Source: Pseudomonas fluorescens
GTDB taxonomy: Bacteria; Pseudomonadota; Gammaproteobacteria; Pseudomonadales; Pseudomonadaceae
DNA length: 64,000 bases
Reading direction: 5' to 3'
NCBI RefSeq assembly: GCF_001902145.1
Contig: NZ_MRST01000026.1
Location: forward strand, 364,342-428,341
Both the position numbers and the translations under genes were made by a program. The notes under the pieces are model-generated. The model saw only the letters and a list, made by a program, of their open reading frames with translations, was not told the DNA's origin and searched no databases. Below are positions 25,946-34,869 of this stretch, one piece after another (within the stretch, counting starts at the first letter, position 1; the number at the start of each line of letters is the position of its first letter).

Positions 25946-26410
25946 ATGTGCGCTGACCTGTGGAGCTTTGCCCTTTCGACCTATACCCGCCCGGGTGTGG
26001 AGGCCGCTTGCCTGCGCTTGCAGGAGCAAGGGGCAGACGTGTGCCTGTTGTTGTGTGGTGCGTGGCTGGAATGGCGAGGTGTGGCGTACAAGCCCGAACG
26101 CGTTCAGGCACTGCAACAGATTGCCCAACCGTGGCGGGTGCAGGTTGTCGAACCCTTGCGACAAATGCGCGTGCAATGGCGGGCCTTGGCCCAGCAGGAT
26201 GCGCAATTGGCATCGCTACGAGAGCAGGTCCAGACACTGGAACTGGAGGCCGAAAGAACGCTGCTGGCGCGCTTGGAAGCGCTGGCGCAGACATGGCCGA
26301 TCAAGGAGGTGCCGGCTCAGCAAGAATGGCTTGAAGGCCTGGCGACCGAAGCCGCCAACCTTGACCACGACGCGCTGCTGCAATTGCGCGCCATGGCCAC
26401 CAACACTTAG
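25946..26410 (+). CDS. TIGR02444 family protein
   Basis: This 154-residue conserved hypothetical protein is seen in pseudomonads and relatives and is recognised by MCADLWSFALSTYTRPGVEA at the start and LLLCGAWLEWRGV, with an extended helical, Glu/Gln-rich C-terminal half. The ATG at 25946 matches family starts better than a TTG at 25922. It is divergent from the ABC-F gene with only 50 bases between the starts, and its stop overlaps the algP stop by 4 bases. Its function is unknown. Confidence 0.88.
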   Translation: MCADLWSFALSTYTRPGVEAACLRLQEQGADVCLLLCGAWLEWRGVAYKPERVQALQQIAQPWRVQVVEPLRQMRVQWRALAQQDAQLASLREQVQTLELEAERTLLARLEALAQTWPIKEVPAQQEWLEGLATEAANLDHDALLQLRAMATNT

Positions 26411-27558
26411 GAAGCGCTGGTTGGGGTGGTGCTTGGCGCTACCGGTGCAGGGGTGCTGCTGGCCGATGCAGTTGGAGCGGTGGCTGCTGCCGGGGTGGTA
26501 GTGGGTGCTGCTGGAGTAGCTGGCTTTGCGGCCGGTTTTGCGGCAGCAGGCTTAGCGGCCGGTTTGGCAGCAGCAGGTTTAGCGGCTGGCTTAGCGGCCG
26601 GTTTGGCAGCTGCTGTTCTAGCGACTGGCTTGGCAGCTGGTTTGGCAGCCGCAGTTTTCGCGACTGGCTTGGCAGCTGGTTTGGCGGCCGCAGTTTTAGC
26701 GACTGGCTTGGCAGCTGGTTTGGCAGCAGCAGTTTTAGCAGCTGGCTTAGCCGCTGGTTTGGCGGCTGCGGTTTTAGCAGCTGGCTTGGCAGCTGGTTTG
26801 GCAGCTGCGGTTTTAGCAACTGGCTTCGCGGCTGGTTTGGCAGCTGCGGTTTTAGCAGTTGGCTTCGCTGTCGGCTTGGCAGCAGCAGTTTTAGCAACTG
26901 GCTTCGCGGCTGGTTTGGCAGCAGCAGTTTTAGCAACTGGCTTCGCGGCTGATTTGGCAGCTGCGGTTTTAGCAACTGGCTTGGCAGCTGGTTTGGCAGC
27001 AGCGGCTTTAGCAGCTGGCTTAGCGGCTGGTTTGGCAGCAGCAGTTTTAGCAGCTGGCTTAGCGGCTGGTTTGGCAGCAGCGGTTCTAGCAGCTGGCTTG
27101 GCGGCTGGTTTGGAAGCAGCAGTTTTAGCGACTGGCTTAGCGGCTACTTTTGCAGGCGTACGAGCGCCCAGTGCCTTAGCTACGGCTTCTTTCACACGAC
27201 CAACGCCTTGGGCCAGTTTCAGGCTTTCTTGAGCGTCTTTTTTGAGTTGGGAAATGTAGCTGCGGGTTTCGGCTTGGCGATCCTTGAGAGCATCCAGCAG
27301 CTCTTCAAGCTCTTTTACCGCGCCTTTGGCTTTGGCTTGCGCCTTGGACTTGCCGGCAGTGGCGGCGTCTTGCAGTTTGGTGCGGGACTTGTGCAGCTTT
27401 TCTTGCGCTTTACCGCGTTGCTTTTCCAGTTTGGCGAGCAGTTTTTCTGCATCAGCCAAGGCTTGGGAGCACGCGCTTTCCAGATGTTCGAGCAGGCTGC
27501 CCGAAAGTTGTTGGAGCAAGTGCAACGGGGTATTTACAGGCTTCTGTTTGGCCGACAT
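26407..27558 (-). CDS. algP: AlgP (AlgR3) histone H1-like alginate regulator
   Basis: This 383-residue protein has an N-terminal coiled-coil-like domain (1-130, rich in Lys/Glu/Ala) and a very long lysine-alanine-proline tail of about 14 copies of a 13-residue unit (TAAAKPAAKPAAK and variants), then a Pro/Ala/Thr-rich end. It resembles eukaryotic H1 tails and is thought to bind DNA and affect alginate gene expression in P. aeruginosa. Context (FKBP, algQ, dsbB, hem genes, algR) matches that locus. The start MSAKQKPVNT has AGGAGG upstream. Tail length is expected to vary between strains because the DNA repeat is prone to slippage. Confidence 0.95.
   Translation of the reverse strand: MSAKQKPVNTPLHLLQQLSGSLLEHLESACSQALADAEKLLAKLEKQRGKAQEKLHKSRTKLQDAATAGKSKAQAKAKGAVKELEELLDALKDRQAETRSYISQLKKDAQESLKLAQGVGRVKEAVAKALGARTPAKVAAKPVAKTAASKPAAKPAARTAAAKPAAKPAAKTAAAKPAAKPAAKAAAAKPAAKPVAKTAAAKSAAKPVAKTAAAKPAAKPVAKTAAAKPTAKPTAKTAAAKPAAKPVAKTAAAKPAAKPAAKTAAAKPAAKPAAKTAAAKPAAKPVAKTAAAKPAAKPVAKTAAAKPAAKPVARTAAAKPAAKPAAKPAAAKPAAKPAAAKPAAKPATPAAPTTTPAAATAPTASASSTPAPVAPSTTPTSAS
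26578..27123 (-). repeat. 39-base coding tandem repeats in algP (about 14 units)
   Basis: Each unit encodes 13 residues of the form TAAAKPAAKP(A/V)AK; units differ by a few substitutions (for example KSAAKP and KPTAKPTAK). It spans codons 146-327 of algP. Confidence 0.9.
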
Positions 27559-27750
27559 GGTTTACCTCCTGGCTGACGTGGGTGCGGCTCATACTAGCCC
27601 TCTGCTCTTACCGCCGCTAGGGCATGTTGACAGTATCCTTTGCGTTGCGTTGCAACGTGCGAAAATTCTTATCGATATAACGGAAAACCACGTCACTTTT
27701 TACGCACCCGCACTGGCATAATCCGTCGCACTTTCGCCGGGAGAATGCCC

Positions 27751-28428
27751 ATGTCGCGTTACCTTTTTCTAGTGTTCAGCTTGGCGATCTGCGTGGCCGA
27801 TGCAAGCGAACAACCCTCTTCAAACACCACCGTCGCAACCCCGCACGATCTTGCCTATAGCCTGGGCGCAAGCCTTGGCGAACGGTTGCGCCAGGAAGTC
27901 CCCGGCCTGCAGATACAGGCGCTGCTTGACGGACTCAAGCAAGCCTACCAAGGCAAGCCACTAGCGCTGGATAACGCGCGCATCGAACAGATCCTCGCGC
28001 AGCACGAAGCGCAGAACGCCGCCGACGCCCAACGACCTCAAAGCGAAAAAGCACTCGCTGCCGAGCAGCAATTTCTCTCAAGGGAAAAAGCCGCCGTCGG
28101 CGTTCGTCAGTTGGCCGATGGGATCCTGCTCACCGAGCTGGCACCGGGCACTGGCAACAAGCCGTTGGCCAGCGATGAAGTGCAGGTGAAATACGTGGGC
28201 CGACTGCCTGACGGAACTGTCTTCGACAAAAGTACGCAACCGCAATGGTTTCGCCTCAACAGCGTGATCAGCGGTTGGAGCAGTGCATTGCAACAGATGC
28301 CGGTGGGTGCGAAATGGCGTCTGGTGATTCCTTCAGCCCAGGCCTATGGCGCAGACGGCGCAGGTGAGTTGATCCCCCCCTATACGCCGCTGGTGTTCGA
28401 GATCGAACTGCTCGGCACTCGCCACTGA
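27751..28428 (+). CDS. FKBP-type peptidyl-prolyl cis-trans isomerase (exported)
   Basis: This 225-residue protein has a signal peptide (MSRYLFLVFSLAICVADAS), an N-terminal helical dimerisation domain of the FkpA/FklB type (DLAYSLGASLGERLRQEVPG) and a C-terminal FKBP domain (VQVKYVGRLPDGTVFDKS, WSSALQQMPVGAKWRLVIPS, ELIPPYTPLVFEIELL). It should act as a folding helper in the periplasm. A cysteine near residue 15 is preceded by LAI, not a canonical lipobox, so lipidation is doubtful. The start at 27751 has GGGAG 7 bases upstream. It is divergent from algP, as in P. aeruginosa. Confidence 0.93.
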   Translation: MSRYLFLVFSLAICVADASEQPSSNTTVATPHDLAYSLGASLGERLRQEVPGLQIQALLDGLKQAYQGKPLALDNARIEQILAQHEAQNAADAQRPQSEKALAAEQQFLSREKAAVGVRQLADGILLTELAPGTGNKPLASDEVQVKYVGRLPDGTVFDKSTQPQWFRLNSVISGWSSALQQMPVGAKWRLVIPSAQAYGADGAGELIPPYTPLVFEIELLGTRH

Positions 28429-28432
28429 CCCA

Positions 28433-28466
28433 TAAAAAAACGGTGCGACATGCGCACCGTTTTCTT
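28433..28466. terminator. Bidirectional terminator between the FKBP gene and algQ
   Basis: An A-run, ACGGTGCG, a 4-base loop, CGCACCGT and a T-run form a strong symmetric hairpin between two convergent stop codons, suited to ending both transcripts. Confidence 0.86.
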
Positions 28467-28481
28467 ACCTCGCCATCAGCG

Positions 28482-28940
28482 TCAAGCCTGGGTGGCGGGT
28501 TCTTCCTTATGAGCGTTGTGCAGCACTTCGATCAAGCAATCTTCCAGCTCGAAACGCTCATGCAACAGCGCACCCAACTCTTTGAATTTTTCCGCGACAC
28601 ATTTCCCGGCATCACACAGGTCGGTAAACGCCAGCAGCTTTTCAGTGATCACATCGATGCGCGGGTAAATCGTCTCGGCCAACTTCAGGCCACGCTGATC
28701 ATCGAAGGCTTGCGCCTCTTTGGTCAGTTGCTCATAGACGCCGAAATGCCCAGCAGACACGTAGTCAACCAGCGCAGCGCAGAAATCTTGCAATGTCTCG
28801 CGATTCTCAGCCAACGCTTCGGGCTTGGCGCCGAGAGCATCAAAGGCCCGAACCAGTTCGTGACGTGCCTTCAACCAGCTGTCGATCAGCTTGTGCACCC
28901 CACCCCAGCGTTCCTCAGCATTCTGACAACTTTCCAACAT
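28482..28940 (-). CDS. algQ: Anti-sigma-70 factor AlgQ (Rsd family)
   Basis: This 152-residue Rsd/AlgQ protein is a helical bundle that binds region 4 of RpoD and shifts RNA polymerase use, with effects on alginate, siderophore and virulence genes in P. aeruginosa. Family features include MLESCQNAEERWGGVHKLID at the start, DFCAALVDYVSAGHFGVYEQL and ERFELEDCLIEVLH. It is monocistronic behind a terminator and keeps the conserved position between the FKBP gene and dsbB. Confidence 0.95.
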   Translation of the reverse strand: MLESCQNAEERWGGVHKLIDSWLKARHELVRAFDALGAKPEALAENRETLQDFCAALVDYVSAGHFGVYEQLTKEAQAFDDQRGLKLAETIYPRIDVITEKLLAFTDLCDAGKCVAEKFKELGALLHERFELEDCLIEVLHNAHKEEPATQA

Positions 28941-29149
28941 GATGATCTCTCTTCCCTATTGGGGCGCCGCAGCTCTGTACCTGCGCAACACTTCAAGGAT
29001 GAAGCAGCAGACGGACAAGGCCGCGTCTGACAAGCGGTTTGGATAACGCGTGCGGGCCAGATTATGCCCGCATGACTATGGCTTCAAGGTACGCAGGAGA
29101 GAATGTTCATACAAGTGTTTAATCCGCTCCTACAACCTGAGTCTCGTTT

Positions 29150-29671
29150 TCAAGGCGTTGCGAGGCGCAAAAGCCTGCCGAACAGCAACCGTGACACCTG
29201 CATGAACCCCAGGATCAGCATCGCCACGAAGAACAACAGGCTCCACTCAGGCAGGCTCAGGTCAAACAGCGTCCAGTTGATTTCGACACAATCGACCGTG
29301 CCATTGAACACCGAGCGCATTGCCTGCCAGACAGACAGGTTTTCAAGCATGTGCTGCACGCTGGGCCAGCAATCCCCGACCTGACTTGCCGGCCTGTTCT
29401 GCAACAGCACTTGCCTGCCTGCGGTGATGGCGCCCAGCAGCGCGCAGGCCATGCTCGCCAGCCCGTAGAGGCAATGGCCGGAACGCCCAGGCCTGTGAAG
29501 CGCGGCAATCAGGTTGATCAATGCAAAAGACGCGAGGAACAGGCGCTGTACCTGGCATAGAAAACAAGGTCGTAGCAGCGCGCCGTATTGAAGGTAGAAA
29601 GACGCGCCCAACGTCAGCGCACCCGCCATGAACGCCAGGAAAAACAAAGAGCGTAAAGGGGCCAAAGACAT
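29150..29671 (-). CDS. dsbB: Disulfide bond formation protein B
   Basis: This 173-residue inner-membrane quinone-linked oxidase re-oxidises DsbA. It has four hydrophobic helices, the first periplasmic cysteine pair CFLC (in LLRPCFLCQVQRLFL) and the second pair in GDCWPS and GTVDCVEIN. Pseudomonads often carry two DsbB homologues; this one, between algQ and hemY, corresponds by position to the copy called DsbH in P. aeruginosa. Confidence 0.92.
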   Translation of the reverse strand: MSLAPLRSLFFLAFMAGALTLGASFYLQYGALLRPCFLCQVQRLFLASFALINLIAALHRPGRSGHCLYGLASMACALLGAITAGRQVLLQNRPASQVGDCWPSVQHMLENLSVWQAMRSVFNGTVDCVEINWTLFDLSLPEWSLLFFVAMLILGFMQVSRLLFGRLLRLATP

Positions 29672-29907
29672 TGTTTATCCGCACTGCAAGAGATAGGTCG
29701 CTACGGTAGAGGAAAGGCCCAACCCCTTTCAATACGCCCTAGAGCAGACATTTCCTCGAAAACATAAGGACATCCCGCCACGGACCCGAGGAAATTCAGT
29801 TACAACAAGTAGGAATTAGTAACAAGGCCAGTTAAACCGAGTGTTTTCAGGGTTTGAAGGAGCGGGTGTCGGATCGGTCCGAGCCAATCCACTCACCCTT
29901 TCCTACT

Positions 29908-31149
29908 TCAAGCTCGCGCAGGCACTGGCAGCGGCGAAGACAGCAGACGATTGTCGAGCAACCCCAAGCCTTCCTGAAACAGCTGGTTGCTGCGCTCGGT
30001 GTCGCCCAATTGGGCCAGCAGGCGAGCCAATTCGGCGCAGGCTTCGGGATTGCGCTGCACGTGCAGGCTGCTTTCCAGATAATCCCGCGCCTTGCCCCAC
30101 AGACTGTTTTGCAGGCACAGACGGCCCAGCGTCAGCAACAGGCTGGCATCGCCTGGATGGTCCTTGAGCCAGCCTTCGGCAAACTTCAATTGGCGCGCAG
30201 GATCACTGCCGCGCAGCAGGCCATACAACCGGATCAAGTGGCTGTCATAACCGCGCTTGAGGGCACCACGCAGCACTTCTTCGGCCTTGGCATCCGCGCC
30301 CAATCGACGCAGTTGGTCGGCATACGCCAACACCAGTTGTGGCTGTTGGCGCTGGGCAGCGGTCAGTTGCTCCCATGCGCGTTCCAAGGACTGCAACCCT
30401 GCTTCGCCTTGCTCTTCACGCTGGGCCGCCAGGCTCAGGTTCTCGCCCCAGGCACGACGCTCCAGCTCGGCCAGTTCATTGGCGGGCAAGACTTTGTCCT
30501 TGCGCAGCTCAGGCAGCAGGCGAATCACAGACGACCAGTCGCCACGCTGCTGATGCAGGCGTTGCAGCTGTCGCAGCACTTGCGCGTTATGCGGGTGACG
30601 CTCATGCATCGCCTGAAGAGTGACCAGCGCGCCTTCCGTATCACCTCGATCCATCTGCAATTGCGCGTGGCTAAGTGCAATGGCCAGTTCGGCCTGGGGC
30701 TGGCGCTCCAGAGCGCGCTCCAGCAAGCCGTCGGATTCCTCATAACGGCCCTGTTCATTGGCCGCACGGGCGGCACCGATGTAATACAGCAGCGGCTGAC
30801 GCTCTGCTTCGGCGGCACGGTGCAAGTGGCGCTCCGCACTGGCCCAACGTCCCTCGGCGAGGTCCATCTGGCCTTGCTCGATAGCGATCTGAACACGGCG
30901 GCTGCGATTGCGCCGCGACCAGGGATTGACCACGCCACCGGATGTGGCGACCAGGCTCCACAACACGCGGACCAGATAAATCGCCAGGCCGATGGCGAAC
31001 ACCGCCACTAATGTCGCCCACAGGCTTGATTCGTAATGCAGCAGGTGAGGATAGGTAATCAACACGTAGCCGGTGTGCTTCGAAATGCCTACACCCAGGG
31101 CCAGGGCGAGCGCAATTGCGAGCACCAGGATCACATAGAAACGCTTCAT
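29908..31149 (-). CDS. hemY: HemY-type protein (haem biosynthesis-associated, TPR)
   Basis: This 413-residue inner-membrane protein has two N-terminal hydrophobic segments (FYVILVLAIALALALGVG and ATLVAVFAIGLAIYLVRVLW) and a cytoplasmic tetratricopeptide-like helical domain. It is the gammaproteobacterial HemY of the hemCDXY operon, not the protoporphyrinogen oxidase of the same name; its biochemical role in late haem steps is still unclear. The start lies 5 bases after the hemX stop. It is the last gene of the hemC-D-X-Y series. Confidence 0.94.
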   Translation of the reverse strand: MKRFYVILVLAIALALALGVGISKHTGYVLITYPHLLHYESSLWATLVAVFAIGLAIYLVRVLWSLVATSGGVVNPWSRRNRSRRVQIAIEQGQMDLAEGRWASAERHLHRAAEAERQPLLYYIGAARAANEQGRYEESDGLLERALERQPQAELAIALSHAQLQMDRGDTEGALVTLQAMHERHPHNAQVLRQLQRLHQQRGDWSSVIRLLPELRKDKVLPANELAELERRAWGENLSLAAQREEQGEAGLQSLERAWEQLTAAQRQQPQLVLAYADQLRRLGADAKAEEVLRGALKRGYDSHLIRLYGLLRGSDPARQLKFAEGWLKDHPGDASLLLTLGRLCLQNSLWGKARDYLESSLHVQRNPEACAELARLLAQLGDTERSNQLFQEGLGLLDNRLLSSPLPVPARA

Positions 31150-31154
31150 CAGCT

Positions 31155-32270
31155 CTACTCCTGGGTCGCCGGTTTGCCAGCCGAGGCCTTGGCTTCGTCG
31201 GCAGACAGATGACGACGCTCAAGGTACGCCTGCACAGCGGCCAGGCTCGCGGCCAGGTCAGGCGTGACCACGGACACGGCCTTGGGCTCAAGCTCGGCAA
31301 TGCGCGCCAGCATCGCCTTGCTCTGCGGGTTGTCCTGGTTGAAGTTGTCCTGCAACACGCTGCGCGCTTCCCCCAACGAGCGGCTGTAGACGGCCGCCTC
31401 GCCGTTAAGCGCAGCCCATTGGGCTTGCTCCAGCGCCAGGCTCAAGGCCAGGCGCACTTGGTTCAGGCCTTGGCCTGCCAGCAAGGGACGGATGTTGTCA
31501 TCCGGGTTGAAGTCGATGCGGAAATAACGGGAGATCTGTTCCCACCACTGGCTCAACTGGTTCTGCGTATCGCTGGTGGGGCGCCCCTGGGAGGCAGGCT
31601 CCGTGAGCTGATACTCCGGCGCAATCGCCGCCAACTGCACCACTTGGTCACGCAAAGCGGCCAATTGCAGGTACAGGCCGGTACGGTCCGGTTGCTCGGT
31701 GCTGCGCAGCGCGGCCAGGCTCTTGGCCAATTGCTCGCGTGCGGCGAAAGCCCCTGGGTCGCTCTGCTCGCGAAGAATCTCGTCGGCCCCCTGGACCAGC
31801 GACTGGGCGCTGTTGATGTCTTGCAAGGCGGACAAACGCAAGCTGGCCAGACGGATCAGGTGCTCGGCCTCGGCCAGGCGCCAATCCTTGCGGCTGGCAC
31901 CCAACACGGTTTCCAGACGCTGGTTGAGACGCTGCTGATCACCCTGCAACTGCGTGACCAGGCGGCGACGCTCTTCCAGCTCATCCGCACCCGGCAACTG
32001 CGCCAGGCGGGCGGCCAGCTGTTGCTGGCCTTGCTTGAGGCTCTGGGACTGGTCATCCAGGGCCTGCACCTGGCCCAGTTGGTGCTGGCTGCTGGCTTGC
32101 AGGGCACGGACCTGCCAGATCCCCCAGCCGCCGGCGGCTACGCCCGCAGCGCCCAACAGCAAGGCGACGACTGCCAGGCCATTGCCACGGCGTGGCGCGC
32201 TGACCGGTGTCTCGACCGGCGCATCAAGCGCGGGCTGAGCTTCATCTTTAGGCAAGGCTGTTTCGCTCAC
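31155..32270 (-). CDS. hemX: HemX, putative uroporphyrinogen-III C-methyltransferase-like membrane protein
   Basis: This 371-residue protein has a short cytoplasmic N-terminus, one membrane helix (GLAVVALLLGAAGVAAGGWG) and a long coiled-coil periplasmic or soluble region (QLGQVQALDDQSQSLKQGQQ) followed by a helical domain. Homologues are annotated as uroporphyrinogen-III methyltransferase, but the SAM-binding fold is not evident, so the name is by family and operon position. Translation starts at GTG (32270-32268) with AAGGA upstream. It sits between hemD and hemY. Confidence 0.93.
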   Translation of the reverse strand: MSETALPKDEAQPALDAPVETPVSAPRRGNGLAVVALLLGAAGVAAGGWGIWQVRALQASSQHQLGQVQALDDQSQSLKQGQQQLAARLAQLPGADELEERRRLVTQLQGDQQRLNQRLETVLGASRKDWRLAEAEHLIRLASLRLSALQDINSAQSLVQGADEILREQSDPGAFAAREQLAKSLAALRSTEQPDRTGLYLQLAALRDQVVQLAAIAPEYQLTEPASQGRPTSDTQNQLSQWWEQISRYFRIDFNPDDNIRPLLAGQGLNQVRLALSLALEQAQWAALNGEAAVYSRSLGEARSVLQDNFNQDNPQSKAMLARIAELEPKAVSVVTPDLAASLAAVQAYLERRHLSADEAKASAGKPATQE

Positions 32271-32288
32271 GTATCCGTCCTTTGCGTA

Positions 32289-33047
32289 TCAGAGAGTGGG
32301 AACGGGATAGCTCCCTAACGCCACTAACAAAGCCGCGGCACTCGCGCCGCGACAATCCACAACTTTTTCTGCACCCGCGGCCCGCGCCATTTCATATACA
32401 CGCGGGCTGGGCACGAACAACGGCAGCTGTGCCACCTCTGGCCAATCGGGGCCGGCTAACGCGTGCAGGTGTAAAAAACCCTGCCCACTGCTGACCACCA
32501 GGCCGTTCAAGCGTTCCAACTGGATGCGTTGCATCAACGCGCCCTTCTCATACACCGGAAGAAAACGCCGATACAATTCCAGGTAATCGACACTAGCACC
32601 TTGCTCGCGTAAACGCTCTGCCAGCAACTCACGCCCGCCCTCGCCGCGCAGGATCAACACCCGGGCACCCGGCAGTGCAATAGCCTCGCGCAAGGCGGGC
32701 AGTTCAAGCAAGGCCTCGCTGTCGTCGCCAGTGGCTGGATAGTGAACCTTGAGGCCATGATCGGCCAGTATCTGTGCCGTCGCCGCGCCGACACTGAACC
32801 AGGGCATTGGCGGCACACTGCCCCCCAACCGCTGCAACGCCAGGCGTGCAGCCGGCTTGCTCACCACGATGACAGCGCAATAGCGCGGCAGCGCGCCGAA
32901 CACCGCGTGTTGCTTTGCGGTCACCGGCAAGGCTTCAGTCTCCAGCAAAGGCAGGCAGTTGCTGTGAATACCGCTCTGGGCCAATAACGCCGCCACGGCC
33001 GTCGACTCCTCGGCAGGCCGCGTCAGCAGCACTCGCCATTTGGTCAC
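32289..33047 (-). CDS. hemD: Uroporphyrinogen-III synthase
   Basis: HemD cyclises hydroxymethylbilane with inversion of ring D to give uroporphyrinogen III. The 252-residue protein has the two-domain HemD pattern: WRVLLTRPAEESTAVAALLA at the start, VVSKPAARLALQRLG, and the second-domain segment LNGLVVSSGQGFLHLHALAG. The GTG start lies inside the hemC stop (GTGA, 4-base overlap), indicating translational coupling. Confidence 0.95.
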   Translation of the reverse strand: MTKWRVLLTRPAEESTAVAALLAQSGIHSNCLPLLETEALPVTAKQHAVFGALPRYCAVIVVSKPAARLALQRLGGSVPPMPWFSVGAATAQILADHGLKVHYPATGDDSEALLELPALREAIALPGARVLILRGEGGRELLAERLREQGASVDYLELYRRFLPVYEKGALMQRIQLERLNGLVVSSGQGFLHLHALAGPDWPEVAQLPLFVPSPRVYEMARAAGAEKVVDCRGASAAALLVALGSYPVPTL

Positions 33048-33985
33048 TGCGGGCCGGCCTCGCCATAGACTTTTTGCAAAATGGCACCCGCGCCTTTTTT
33101 CAGCAGTTCCTCGGCGACCTGAATCCCCAGGGCCGTGGCATCACGCTGCGGCCCACGCACCTCGGCGGTCAGCAGGTTACCGCCGTCCGGATCACCGACC
33201 AAGCCACGCAGCCACAGATTCTCACCTTCGAGTACGGCATAGCAGGCGATGGGCACTTGGCAGCCACCGTTGAGGTGTTTGTTCAAGGCACGCTCGGCGG
33301 TAACACGCACTTCGGTGTCCGCGTGATCGAGAGGCTTGAGCAGTGCGTGAATTTCGCTGTCGGCGGTGCGACATTCGATGCCGACTGCGCCCTGCCCGCC
33401 AGCGGGCAGGCTGTCTTCGACGCTGATGGCCGAGGTGATGCGGTCTTCAAAGCCCAGGCGGATCAGGCCGGCAGCGGCGAGGATGATCGCGTCGTATTCG
33501 CCGGCGTCGAGCTTGGCCAGGCGCGTGTTGACGTTGCCACGCAAAAAGCGGATCTGCAGGTCGGGACGCCGCGTCAGCAACTGGGCCTGGCGACGCAGGC
33601 TGGAGGTGCCAACGATACTGCCCAGCGGCAGTTCGTCCAGGGACGCGAAAGTGTTGGAAACGAAGGCGTCGCGCGGATCTTCGCGCTCGCAGATACAAAA
33701 AAGGCCCAGGCCTTCAGGGAAGTCCATGGGCACGTCTTTCATCGAATGCACGGCGATGTCGGCTTCGTTGTCCAGCAGCGCAGTTTCCAATTCCTTGACG
33801 AACAGGCCCTTGCCGCCGATTTTCGACAGCGGCGAGTCCAGCAGCTTGTCGCCGCGACTGACCATGGGCACCAGGGAGACCTTGAGGCCGGAATGGGCCT
33901 GTTCAAGGCGTGCTTTGACGTATTCGGCCTGCCACAAGGCCAGGGCGCTTTTACGGGTGGCGATGCGGATTTCGCGAGAGGACAT
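33044..33985 (-). CDS. hemC: Porphobilinogen deaminase (hydroxymethylbilane synthase)
   Basis: HemC polymerises four porphobilinogen units on its dipyrromethane cofactor. The 313-residue enzyme has the cofactor-binding C242 in NGGCQVPIACYA, the active-site region LLDNEADIAVHSMKDVP with its catalytic Asp, and RGNVNTRLAKLDAGEYDAII. The start MSSREIRIATRKSALALWQA is standard. It is the first gene of hemC-D-X-Y and lies 137 bases downstream of algR. Confidence 0.97.
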   Translation of the reverse strand: MSSREIRIATRKSALALWQAEYVKARLEQAHSGLKVSLVPMVSRGDKLLDSPLSKIGGKGLFVKELETALLDNEADIAVHSMKDVPMDFPEGLGLFCICEREDPRDAFVSNTFASLDELPLGSIVGTSSLRRQAQLLTRRPDLQIRFLRGNVNTRLAKLDAGEYDAIILAAAGLIRLGFEDRITSAISVEDSLPAGGQGAVGIECRTADSEIHALLKPLDHADTEVRVTAERALNKHLNGGCQVPIACYAVLEGENLWLRGLVGDPDGGNLLTAEVRGPQRDATALGIQVAEELLKKGAGAILQKVYGEAGPQ

Positions 33986-34122
33986 GGATCAATCCGTACT
34001 GAATAGATACGGCGGATAATAACAGCTCAGGCAAATACGCTTTGATTTGAATCAGCAGTGCGGGGCCTCCCTGGCCACGTCGCACCGGGATAAGGAATGC
34101 AGACCGCGCCGCAGCCCTTGGG

Positions 34123-34869
34123 CTAAAGCTGCTGCATCATCTTGCGCACGCCGGCGACATGGCGTCGGCTGACGATCAACGCATCGCCATTGAGCCCCTT
34201 CAGGAATAGCTGAAAGTGCCCCAGCGGCGTGCGCTGCAGGCGCTCGATGCGTTCACGGGCGACCAGCGCGTTGCGATGGATGCGCACGAAACGCTCGCCA
34301 AACTCGTCTTCAAGGGCCTTGAGCGGCTCATCGAGCAACACTTCACCGGTCTCGTGGCGCAAGGTCACGTATTTGTGGTCGGCAATAAAGTAGACCACCT
34401 GGCCGAGTGGGATCAGCTCGATGCCCTTGCGGGTACGCGCACTGATATGGCTGCGTGGGCCGTTACCACTTTGCGCAGCCGGCTGCGTCAAGGCAGCCAG
34501 TTGGGCGCGGCTGGGACGCTCGGCTTTTTTCAAGGCTTTGAGCAAGGCTTCGGCAGTGGCCGGCTTGACGAGAAAACTGACACCGCTGTCTTCCAGCGTT
34601 TGTGCAGAAAACTCATCCTGCGCCGCACACAACACCACGGCAGGCGGCGATTCGCGTTCGCTCAAGCGGGCGGCGACCTGCAGGCCATCAAAGCCCGGCA
34701 TGCGGATATCGAGCAGCACTACATCCGGCTTGTGGCTGTCGATCAGCGTCAACGCCTCCTCGCCACTGGTGGCACTCGGTTCAAGGACTGTATAACCCTC
34801 GAGTTCACTGACCAGACGGCTCAGTCGCTCGCGGGCTTGGGGTTCGTCATCAACGATCAGGACATTCAT
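34123..34869 (-). CDS. algR: LytTR-family response regulator AlgR
   Basis: AlgR is the DNA-binding response regulator for alginate, type IV pilus and other virulence genes in Pseudomonas. The 248-residue protein has a receiver domain with phospho-acceptor D54 (in VVLLDIRMPGFDG) and a C-terminal LytTR DNA-binding domain (GQVVYFIADHKYVTLRHETG, FVRIHRNALVARERI). The start MNVLIVDDEP at 34869 gives the length known for AlgR. Its partner kinase gene algZ (fimS), located just upstream in P. aeruginosa, is not present here. hemC follows in the same direction. Confidence 0.96.
   Translation of the reverse strand: MNVLIVDDEPQARERLSRLVSELEGYTVLEPSATSGEEALTLIDSHKPDVVLLDIRMPGFDGLQVAARLSERESPPAVVLCAAQDEFSAQTLEDSGVSFLVKPATAEALLKALKKAERPSRAQLAALTQPAAQSGNGPRSHISARTRKGIELIPLGQVVYFIADHKYVTLRHETGEVLLDEPLKALEDEFGERFVRIHRNALVARERIERLQRTPLGHFQLFLKGLNGDALIVSRRHVAGVRKMMQQL

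Noticed and set aside
26578..27123. Tandem repeats considered as a CRISPR array
   Set aside because: The units are contiguous, coding and have no unique spacers; no cas genes are nearby.
26426..27232. Gly/Ala-rich reading frame opposite algP
   Set aside because: It is a mirror of the lysine-alanine-proline repeat; such frames arise automatically from the tandem repeat.
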